This document shows positions 14,440 to 20,317 of a stretch of 20,317 bases of DNA, in pieces. This DNA comes from an uncultured Eubacteriales bacterium (GTDB lineage: Bacteria > Bacillota > Clostridia > UBA1381 > UBA9506). The notes beneath the pieces are model-generated. The model was given only the letters and a program-made list of their open reading frames with translations, did no database searches and was not told the DNA's origin. The DNA lies in NCBI GenBank assembly GCA_902478395.1, contig CABSKZ010000011.1, forward strand, positions 1 to 20,317. Direction: 5' to 3'. Every line of letters starts with the position of its first letter. Position 1 is the first letter of the stretch. A program made the translations under genes and the position numbers.

Positions 14440-15735
14440 CTACCGGTTATCAATTACGTGCTTTGCTTTGCCTGTGGTGCGCTCAATGCTCTTCGGCTCC
14501 ATCAGTCTGACCTTCGCGACAAGGCCAAGCACGACATGCAGTTTATGTTTAATCTCATTTTCCAGCTGCTCCAGTTTTTCATAACTGTCAAGCAGGCTGT
14601 CGTCTATTAATTCCACACGGACTTCAAGCTGATCTACATACCCTTTTTTGCTGACCACTAACTGGTAGTACGGGCTGATTTCCTTCATTCCGACCAACAC
14701 GCTTTCCACCTGCGACGGGAACACGTTGACACCCTTGATAATGAGCATATCATCGCTCCGCCCTTGGATTTTAGCCATACGCATCGTCGTCCTGCCGCAT
14801 TTGCACTGCTCAGGCATCAACCAGGAAATATCTTTTGTCCGGTAACGGAGTACGGGAATGCCCTCTTTATTGATGGTGGTGATAACCACCTCGCCTTTTT
14901 CTCCGGCCGGAAGCACTTCTCCGGTATTCGGATCGATAATTTCAACGATGAAACAGTCCTCATTAATGTGGTGGCCGCACTGGTAAATACATTCTCCCGC
15001 CACACCAGGACCCATAACCTCGGAAAGACCGTAATTTTCCGTCGCGATAATGCCGAGCTTATCTTCTAAAACCTTACGCATTTCCTCGGTATGGCCCTCT
15101 CCGCCAAACATACCAATCCGCAGATGAAGGTCGTTTTTTGATAGGCCCATTTCCTCTAAAACCTCGGAAATATACAGTGCATAAGTCGGCGTCGCAACAA
15201 GCAGCGTCGTCTGGAAGTCCTGCATTAGCATAATCTGTTTCTCCGTGTTGCCGGAGGACATCGGAATCACCGCCGCACCGACCTTCTCCAAACCGTAGTG
15301 AAGGCCAAAACCACCAGTGAACAGGCCGTAGCCGAATGCAATCTGCGCCACATCTTCGTCGCTTCCGCCCGCCATCATAACGAGCCGGGCAATCATGTCC
15401 GACCAGGTGTCTAAATCCTTTTTGGTATAGCCCACAACCTTTGGTTTCCCCGTTGTGCCGCTCGACGCGTGAATCCGCACAATCTTTTTCATCGGCACGG
15501 CAAACATGCCAAACGGATAATTATCCCGAAAATCCTCTTTTGTAGTGAACGGAATTTTTTCCAAATCCTTCAGCGACTGAATATCACTGGGCTTTACACC
15601 CACCTCGTCGAGCCGCTTCCGGTAAAGCGGTGTATGTTCATAAGCATAAGCTACTGTATGCTTCAGCCTCTCCAGCTGCAACTCGTTCATTTTATTCCTG
15701 GACATGCACTCGATGTCCTTCTGAAAGTAATTCAT
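14440..15735 (-). CDS. paaK: Phenylacetate-CoA ligase
   Basis: A 431-residue adenylate-forming enzyme of normal PaaK length. The ATP-binding P-loop is S91-S-G-T-T-G-K-P-K-V; 'E-N-Y-G-L-S-E' follows at 233-239. The C-terminal domain has 'I-K-G-V-N-V-F-P' and ends with 'R-T-T-G-K-A-K-H-V', which contains the likely catalytic lysine. A Cys-rich 'Q-C-K-C-G-R-T' is also present. It makes phenylacetyl-CoA (or a related aryl-acetyl-CoA) from the acid, ATP and CoA in the cytosol. No phenylacetyl-CoA epoxidase or ring-cleavage gene accompanies it, so aerobic degradation is not the role. Pairing with iorAB points to exchange between aryl acid and arylpyruvate. The start is supported by GGAG 7 bp upstream. 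Confidence 0.95.
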   Translation of the reverse strand: MNYFQKDIECMSRNKMNELQLERLKHTVAYAYEHTPLYRKRLDEVGVKPSDIQSLKDLEKIPFTTKEDFRDNYPFGMFAVPMKKIVRIHASSGTTGKPKVVGYTKKDLDTWSDMIARLVMMAGGSDEDVAQIAFGYGLFTGGFGLHYGLEKVGAAVIPMSSGNTEKQIMLMQDFQTTLLVATPTYALYISEVLEEMGLSKNDLHLRIGMFGGEGHTEEMRKVLEDKLGIIATENYGLSEVMGPGVAGECIYQCGHHINEDCFIVEIIDPNTGEVLPAGEKGEVVITTINKEGIPVLRYRTKDISWLMPEQCKCGRTTMRMAKIQGRSDDMLIIKGVNVFPSQVESVLVGMKEISPYYQLVVSKKGYVDQLEVRVELIDDSLLDSYEKLEQLENEIKHKLHVVLGLVAKVRLMEPKSIERTTGKAKHVIDNR

Positions 15736-15769
15736 TTCCTCGCTCCGTTCTATTTGAAATACAATTTAC

Positions 15770-15783
15770 TACAATGCATTGTA
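15770..15783. promoter_or_regulatory. 14-bp perfect palindrome between the symporter gene and paaK
   Basis: TACAATGCATTGTA is fully self-complementary and lies 35 bp upstream of the paaK start, in a 114-bp gap. A second palindrome, CTGCCGGCAG, is at 15822-15831. The first looks like a protein-binding dyad and the second like part of a GC-rich hairpin; neither is followed by a T-run. Confidence 0.4.
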
Positions 15784-15849
15784 AGCCGCTTTCTCCTCGG
15801 TCCGTCAGCTATTACGTCCTTCTGCCGGCAGGCAGACGCCCGGCCTGGG

Positions 15850-17385
15850 TTATTTTTTCAAACCTGCAAACGCTGTTTCAACCTGTCCTTCCGGCAGCTT
15901 TTTTGTAAACAGGCTGACAACCGGAGTGACTACAAGCGAAACCGCCATCGCAACAACACCAAAATTCTGGGAAAGGTTGCTCGCAACTTTAAAGCCCTCC
16001 AATGCACCGTCAGGATTGGTTACGGTACAAAACAGCGTCCCCCCGCCCACAATCACAAGGCCGGACAGCATCCCCGACCAGGCGCCGGCACGCGTCGTCC
16101 CTTTATAATAAAGCCCCCAGAGATACGGCCCGATAAAGCAGCCCGCGACCACGCCCCAGGAAAAGGACATCAACTGCATGATAAACGCGACCTTAAATGT
16201 CGCAAACAGGAAGGACGCGGCAATAAACACAAAGCAAAGCAGCCGCATGACAATCATCTGTTTGGTTTTGTCATAGTTTGGGTTGACGACGGGCATTAAA
16301 TCGACCGCAATCGCAGAACTGGACGTCAGAACAATGGACGAAAGCGTCGACATGGAAGCCGACAGCACCAGCAGCAAAATGACACTCAGTAATATATTGG
16401 TCCAGATGTTTCCTGAGAGCGCATTCATCAGCATCTGCGGAACAACCGCGTCATAATTCCCGCCTGCCGGAAGCGTATTGCCCAGATACAGCCTACCGAA
16501 CGTACCCACAATATAGGCCCCGCCGCCGATGATGACCGCGAACACAGTCGCGACAATCGCCGCTTTATAAATGTGTTTTTCATTATCAATCGCGTAATAT
16601 TTATGTATCATCTGCGGGAGTCCCCACGTTCCGATACTCGTCAGCAAAATATTCATCAGCAAGAATGACCACATGTTCCCGCCAACCGGCGAAACAAGGT
16701 TCGGCTCGATTGCCTTGAGCTTCGCAAGTCCTTCTGTAAAGCCTCCTACAACCGGGTTGTTGACGATGACCACAACCATCACGACCACACCGACCAGCAT
16801 GATGATACCCTGGATAAAGTCCGTCATAACCGTGGCGACATAACCGCCCAGCACCAGGTAAATCGCAGTCAGCGCCGCGATGATGAACATACAGATAACC
16901 TCGCCGTTCGAGCCGAATACAGGAAAAATCTGTGAGAACAAATAGCCCAGCCCCTTATAAACAGTGGCGCAATACGGCACGAGGAAGACAAATATAATTA
17001 ACGCCGAATAAATTTTCATATTTTTACTTTGATAGCGCGCTTCAAAAAATTCCGGCATCGTCGAAGAATTCAAGGTATGCGTCATGGTCCGGGTCCGCCG
17101 CGCGAGCACCAGCCACGCCAAAAGGCAGCCCAGAATCGCGTTGCCAATGCCGATCCAGATGCCGCCGATGCCGACAGTCCATCCGGTTTTTCCGGCATAG
17201 CCAATAAAAATCACCGCGCTGAAATAAGATGTACCGTACGCAAATGCACTAATCCACGGCCCGATATTCCGTCCGCCCAGCAGGAATCCATCCATTGTTT
17301 TGGAATGCTTTGACGTATTTAGGCCGATAATGATCATTAATGCTGTAAAAGCCAGTAAAAATATAAATGCGATTGTTTGCGTCAT
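15850..17385 (-). CDS. Sodium:solute symporter family transporter
   Basis: A 511-residue membrane protein with about 13 hydrophobic helices. It has the SSS (PutP/PanF-like) pattern: 'M-D-G-F-L-L-G-G-R-N-I-G-P-W' after the first helix, 'A-Y-G-T-S-Y-F-S-A-V' and 'G-Y-A-G-K-T-G' next, 'L-G-G-Y-V-A-T-V-M-T-D-F-I-Q-G' centrally, and 'L-V-L-S-A-S-M-S-T-L-S-S-I-V-L-T' in the sodium-site helix. Such proteins import solutes with Na+. As first gene of a unit with paaK and iorAB, the likely cargo is an aryl acid such as phenylacetate or indoleacetate; this is inference from context, and family members also carry amino acids and other carboxylates. The ribosome binding site is AGAAAGG at 17398-17404. A structured leader and a good promoter lie upstream. 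Confidence 0.92.
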   Translation of the reverse strand: MTQTIAFIFLLAFTALMIIIGLNTSKHSKTMDGFLLGGRNIGPWISAFAYGTSYFSAVIFIGYAGKTGWTVGIGGIWIGIGNAILGCLLAWLVLARRTRTMTHTLNSSTMPEFFEARYQSKNMKIYSALIIFVFLVPYCATVYKGLGYLFSQIFPVFGSNGEVICMFIIAALTAIYLVLGGYVATVMTDFIQGIIMLVGVVVMVVVIVNNPVVGGFTEGLAKLKAIEPNLVSPVGGNMWSFLLMNILLTSIGTWGLPQMIHKYYAIDNEKHIYKAAIVATVFAVIIGGGAYIVGTFGRLYLGNTLPAGGNYDAVVPQMLMNALSGNIWTNILLSVILLLVLSASMSTLSSIVLTSSSAIAVDLMPVVNPNYDKTKQMIVMRLLCFVFIAASFLFATFKVAFIMQLMSFSWGVVAGCFIGPYLWGLYYKGTTRAGAWSGMLSGLVIVGGGTLFCTVTNPDGALEGFKVASNLSQNFGVVAMAVSLVVTPVVSLFTKKLPEGQVETAFAGLKK

Positions 17386-17407
17386 AATTGTGAAATGCCT
17401 TTCTGGC

Positions 17408-17448
17408 CCGCAAAATAAGTTACGTTCTATTGCGGACCTGATAGAACG
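17408..17448 (-). promoter_or_regulatory. Candidate leader RNA pseudoknot of the aromatic operon
   Basis: On the minus strand, CGTTCTAT (17441-17448) and ATAGAACG (17423-17430) are perfect 8-bp arms around a 10-nt loop. The loop's CCGCA (17431-17435) is complementary to TGCGG (17408-17412) located 10 nt downstream of the stem. This is the arrangement of an H-type pseudoknot. Its 3' end lies 3 nt before the AGAAAGG ribosome binding site (17398-17404) of the symporter gene. The transcript from the promoter at 17485-17513 would contain it. Translation control is inferred; a DNA operator formed by the same inverted repeat is an alternative. Confidence 0.5.
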
Positions 17449-17484
17449 CTGGACGGATATGCCTGAACATAACCATACTAGTTT

Positions 17485-17513
17485 ATTTTATAATTTTTCA
17501 TAGGAAAAGTCAA
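17485..17513 (-). promoter_or_regulatory. Sigma-A type promoter of the symporter-paaK-iorAB operon
   Basis: On the minus strand, TTGACT (17508-17513) and TAAAAT (17485-17490) are spaced by 17 bp. Transcription would start near 17478 and give a leader of about 92 nt before the symporter ATG. Confidence 0.78.
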
Positions 17514-17532
17514 TCTTAAACTTTGTTTTTTA

Positions 17533-17561
17533 TTGTTTTTTGACGGATTATTTAGTATAAT
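17533..17561 (+). promoter_or_regulatory. Sigma-A type promoter of the deacetylase gene
   Basis: TTGTTT (17533-17538) and a perfect TATAAT (17556-17561) are spaced by 17 bp, 41 bp before the ATG. It is back-to-back with the aromatic operon promoter; the two -35 boxes are 19 bp apart. Confidence 0.72.
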
Positions 17562-17602
17562 AAAAGAGATTGAAAAAAATATGCAAAAATGGAGTGACAA
17601 AA

Positions 17603-18397
17603 ATGATTACCTTTGACCGTTTTTACGAAGGAAAACGTCATATTTTAACCATGAGCTATGATGACGGAACGGTTTATGACCGTAAACTGGTCGAGATTTT
17701 TAACCGGTATGGCATCCGCGGTTCGTTTCATCTGAATTCAGGCTTTTTCGGCAAAGAACGGTACATTAGCGCGGATGAAGTCGCCGGCTTATATCAGGGA
17801 CACGAGGTTTCCGTACATACGCTGACCCATCCGCATCTGGAACAGGTTTCCCCTACGAATGCCGTCATACAGGTCTTGGATGACCGGAAAAACTTGGAGG
17901 CGCTGTGTGGATATCCGGTACGGGGCATGTCATACCCATTTGGCACGTATAATGATAGTGTTTTGGAAACGCTTCGCCAGTGCGGAATCGTTTGTAGCCG
18001 TACTGTACGGGCCACAAAAGGCTTTGGCCTGCCGGGGAACTTCCTTGAATGGCACCCAACCTGCCACCACAGAGACGCGCTGGCGCTTGCCGATCAATTC
18101 ATGAAAAATTTCGATGCCCCGTTCCGCATTCCCCTGTTTTACGTCTGGGGCCACAGCTACGAATTTAACGATAACAACAACTGGGATTTGATAGAGGAAT
18201 TCTGCAAACGTCTCGGCGGACGGGACAACATTTGGTATGCTACGAATATTGAAATTTACGACTACATTACTGCTCAGCACAGACTGCAAATCTCCACCGA
18301 CAATAAAATAATTCATAATCCTTCCGCACAGACCGTCTGGGTAGCAAATGACGGAGAAACAATTGAAATCAAAGGCGGACAAACCGTCAGACTATAA
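17603..18397 (+). CDS. Polysaccharide deacetylase family protein (NodB homology)
   Basis: A 264-residue protein with the NodB catalytic motifs. Motif 1 is S18-Y-D20-D21-G (usual form T-F-D-D-G); motif 2 is S70-V-H72-T-L-T-H76, giving the Asp-His-His metal site. Motif 3 is R107-G-M-S-Y-P-F-G-T-Y, and a late His184 in W-G-H-S-Y-E could be the catalytic base. The family removes N- or O-acetyl groups from sugars. There is no signal peptide or membrane segment, so this one is probably cytosolic and may act on a small acetylated sugar rather than on the wall. The ATG at 17603 has GGAGTGA upstream; an in-frame TTG at 17570 would add 11 residues. The C terminus continues past the barrel with a small beta-rich tail. 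Confidence 0.9.
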   Translation: MITFDRFYEGKRHILTMSYDDGTVYDRKLVEIFNRYGIRGSFHLNSGFFGKERYISADEVAGLYQGHEVSVHTLTHPHLEQVSPTNAVIQVLDDRKNLEALCGYPVRGMSYPFGTYNDSVLETLRQCGIVCSRTVRATKGFGLPGNFLEWHPTCHHRDALALADQFMKNFDAPFRIPLFYVWGHSYEFNDNNNWDLIEEFCKRLGGRDNIWYATNIEIYDYITAQHRLQISTDNKIIHNPSAQTVWVANDGETIEIKGGQTVRL

Positions 18398-18431
18398 AAA
18401 GTGCCCGTTTAACAGAAGAAGAGGTGCCATT

Positions 18432-18917
18432 ATGAATAAACTTTTTAGCATGATAATCATGACCCTCCTGCTTTTCACCGCAGGCTTTTCCGTTTGCGCA
18501 GAAGATGAAATCGCTGTACAATTAAACGGCAACCCGGTGGAATTTTCAGATCAAGGTGCCGTCCTGTGCAATAGCCATGTATTGGTGCCTGCACGCGGCT
18601 TGTTTGAACAAATGGGTGCTTATGTCGAGTGGGACCCCGAAAAGGTAACCGTACAGATTACTACCGTCACCAAAACGCTGCTGTTGCAAATCGGGAATCA
18701 GTATATGCTGATTGTGGACAATGCCGAATACGGCAGCGATACCTCCGGCGCATATGTTCCCGCCATGATAGAGTTAGACATGCCCGCGACACTGCTCAAC
18801 GGCAGGACAATGGTACCGCTCCGGGCTATATCTGAAGGGCTTGGCGCCGAGGTGGAATGGAATGAAGAATCAGCTTCTGTTCATATCACTTATACCGCCC
18901 CTAACATTGTGCAGTAG
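18432..18917 (+). CDS. Small secreted stalk-domain (copper amine oxidase N-terminal-like) protein
   Basis: A 161-residue exported protein. It has a Sec signal peptide (M-N-K-L start, hydrophobic 7-20, cleavage near V-C-A23), then essentially one stalk domain. The motifs 'S-H-V-L-V-P-A-R-G-L-F-E-Q-M-G-A-Y-V-E-W' and 'N-G-R-T-M-V-P-L-R-A-I-S-E-G-L-G-A-E-V-E-W' are the two half-repeats. No other domain is attached, so it probably works as a wall-associated or binding module; no enzymatic role can be read. The ATG at 18432 is chosen for AGAGGTG upstream and for the signal peptide. It follows the deacetylase gene by 34 bp, so the two are probably co-transcribed. It is related in family to the stalk protein at 5102-6016. 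Confidence 0.88.
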   Translation: MNKLFSMIIMTLLLFTAGFSVCAEDEIAVQLNGNPVEFSDQGAVLCNSHVLVPARGLFEQMGAYVEWDPEKVTVQITTVTKTLLLQIGNQYMLIVDNAEYGSDTSGAYVPAMIELDMPATLLNGRTMVPLRAISEGLGAEVEWNEESASVHITYTAPNIVQ

Positions 18918-18935
18918 CGAATTCTATAAAACAGA

Positions 18936-18966
18936 GGACCGGAACAGGCTGTTCCGGTCCTTCATT
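18936..18966. terminator. Bidirectional intrinsic terminator between stalk-protein and citramalate synthase genes
   Basis: GGACCGGAACA and TGTTCCGGTCC form a perfect 11-bp stem with a 3-nt loop, followed by TTCATTTATT on the plus strand. On the minus strand, TCTGTTTTA follows. It sits between two convergent genes. Confidence 0.82.
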
Positions 18967-18968
18967 TA

Positions 18969-20317
18969 TTATTCATTTCGTTTCCGTTCCAGCATATATT
19001 CCACCGAATCGACCAGCGCCTTCCAACTGGCTTCAATGATATCGGAGGAAACACCGACGGTACTCCAGTTCTCCTCACCGTCGGTGGACTCTATCAAAAC
19101 GCGGATGCGCGACGCGGTCGCATCTTTACCGTCTAAAACGCGGACCTTGAAATCAATCAGGCGCATCTTCCCAATTTCCGGATAGAACCGTTCCAGCGCT
19201 TTTCTCAGCGCCTTATCAAGCGCATTAACCGGACCGTCGCCCTCTGCAGCCGTTATTTCCGACTTTCCGTCGACGTTGATTTTTATCATTGCAGAAGAAC
19301 TGTAGTTGTTTGGATTCGGTGCGATGGAAAATACCTTAAACTGTTCCAGTCCAAAAAATGGCGTGTACCTCCCCAGCTTTTTGCGAATCAGGAGTTCAAA
19401 GGAGCTTTCCGCACCCTCAAACTGATACCCCTCACTCTCAAGCGTTTTCAATTCATCCAAGATCTCTTTTGTTTCTTCTGAATTGCGGTCTATGGAATCG
19501 TCTACCTTATGGATAGAGGAAATGACGGTTGAGCGCCCGGACATTTCCGACATCAGAAAACGGCGCTCGTTTCCCACCGTTTCCGGCGCAACATGCTCGA
19601 ACGTTACCGGATTTTTATGCACCGCATCAATATGCATACCGCCCTTATGCGCAAACGCCATATTCCCCACATAGGGCTTTCGTTCATCCGGCACAACGTT
19701 CGCAAGCTCATAGACATACCTCGCCCTGCTTTTCAGCGTTTTCATGTTTTCCTCCGGAATACACAAGTATCCCCGCTTGAGCTGTAAATTAGGAATGATG
19801 GTGCAGAGGTTGGCGTTGCCGCACCGTTCACCGAAACCGTTCATCGTACCCTGAAACTGTGCCGCACCCGCTAAAACGCCTATTACGGTATTCCCAACCG
19901 CCATGCCCACATCGTTGTGACAATGGATTCCGATTTTCAAATCCGGAAACCTATGCACCACCGCTGCCGTAATTTCCGAAATTTCATCCGGGAACGACGC
20001 GCCGTTCGTGTCGCAGAGGCAAAGGGTGTCTGCCCCGGCCTGCGCTGCTGTTTCCAGCACCTGCATAGCGTATGGGAGGTTATTTTTGTATCCGTCAAAG
20101 AAATGCTCTGCATCAAAAACGATCTCTTTGCCGTTCTTTTTTAAATACCGCAGTGTGGAATCCACAATTGCAAGGTTTTCCTCCAGTTCCGCGCGAAAAA
20201 CCTCTTTGACATGAAGGTCCCACGCTTTGCCAAAAATCGTCGCTACCGGCGCACCTGACTGCAAAATTGCCCGGATATTCGCATCGTCCTCCACGCGTAT
20301 GCCAATCTTATGTGTGC
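18969..20317 (-). CDS. cimA: (R)-citramalate synthase, 5' end beyond the window
   Basis: About 448 C-terminal residues are visible; the frame stays open to the right edge, reading H-K-I-G-I-R-V-E-D-D-A-N at the border, so the start is outside. The catalytic TIM barrel has 'D-A-E-H-F-F-D-G-Y', 'L-C-D-T-N-G' and the metal-binding 'H-C-H-N-D-V-G-M-A-V-G-N', then 'G-T-M-N-G-F-G-E-R-C-G-N-A-N-L'. 'H-K-G-G-M-H' follows, and the last ~140 residues form the LeuA-type allosteric domain. Family length is about 530, so roughly 80 residues are missing. CimA condenses pyruvate and acetyl-CoA to citramalate, giving 2-oxobutyrate for isoleucine without threonine. The 'D-A-E-H-F-F-D-G' form distinguishes it from LeuA. 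It is not part of the aromatic operon; its promoter is not visible. Confidence 0.93.
   Translation of the reverse strand, partial: THKIGIRVEDDANIRAILQSGAPVATIFGKAWDLHVKEVFRAELEENLAIVDSTLRYLKKNGKEIVFDAEHFFDGYKNNLPYAMQVLETAAQAGADTLCLCDTNGASFPDEISEITAAVVHRFPDLKIGIHCHNDVGMAVGNTVIGVLAGAAQFQGTMNGFGERCGNANLCTIIPNLQLKRGYLCIPEENMKTLKSRARYVYELANVVPDERKPYVGNMAFAHKGGMHIDAVHKNPVTFEHVAPETVGNERRFLMSEMSGRSTVISSIHKVDDSIDRNSEETKEILDELKTLESEGYQFEGAESSFELLIRKKLGRYTPFFGLEQFKVFSIAPNPNNYSSSAMIKINVDGKSEITAAEGDGPVNALDKALRKALERFYPEIGKMRLIDFKVRVLDGKDATASRIRVLIESTDGEENWSTVGVSSDIIEASWKALVDSVEYMLERKRNE

Noticed and set aside
15469..16299. 276-codon open frame on the plus strand
   Set aside because: Spans the antisense of paaK and the symporter gene, both confidently identified; low-complexity basic product.
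17386..17478. T-box, preQ1 or SAM-II riboswitch in the operon leader
   Set aside because: No T-box signature or terminator/antiterminator, and the loop sequences do not match the preQ1-I or SAM-II patterns I know. Kept as an unclassified candidate.

Overview
The window reads as a piece of a mid-GC Firmicutes (Clostridia) chromosome, most likely an anaerobe of the Oscillospiraceae/Ruminococcaceae type. This is inferred from strong Shine-Dalgarno sites, sigma-A type promoters, stalk-domain (copper amine oxidase N-terminal-like) secreted proteins, a CarD-ZapA gene pair, a GerMN lipoprotein, citramalate synthase and ferredoxin-dependent 2-oxoacid chemistry. There is no phage, insertion sequence, CRISPR array, rRNA or tRNA that I can see. 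Coding density is high and no gene-free stretch exceeds about 250 bases.

Left part (1-3800, plus strand): the 3' end of an unidentified gene, then a tight run of a MATE efflux transporter, a membrane-anchored CAP-domain protein and a shikimate kinase homologue. The kinase homologue lacks the usual shikimate-binding arginine (Glu58). A HIT-family protein follows, closed by a strong intrinsic terminator.

Middle (3880-8107, minus strand): a YeiH-family transporter; a GerMN lipoprotein followed by a stalk-domain secreted protein; and CarD followed by ZapA. Clear promoters precede the GerMN gene and carD. A D-alanyl-D-alanine carboxypeptidase (8281-9234, plus) is divergent from carD.

Right-centre (9368-17513, minus strand): a probable seven-gene operon of a sodium:solute symporter, phenylacetate-CoA ligase, indolepyruvate:ferredoxin oxidoreductase alpha and beta subunits, a tandem ACT-domain protein, a methionine gamma-lyase-family PLP enzyme and an alpha/beta hydrolase. 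Together the first five can take up an aryl acid, activate it to the aryl-acetyl-CoA and interconvert that with the arylpyruvate. This is either reductive salvage into aromatic amino acids or their oxidative breakdown. The operon has a consensus-like promoter and a leader of about 90 nt. The leader contains an 8-bp perfect inverted repeat whose loop is complementary to a stretch next to the Shine-Dalgarno site, so it could fold as an H-type pseudoknot. I consider this leader, with the operon it precedes, the most interesting part of the window.

Right end: divergent from the operon are a cytosolic polysaccharide deacetylase-family protein and a small secreted stalk-domain protein (plus). They converge on a citramalate synthase gene (minus) whose 5' end lies beyond the window.
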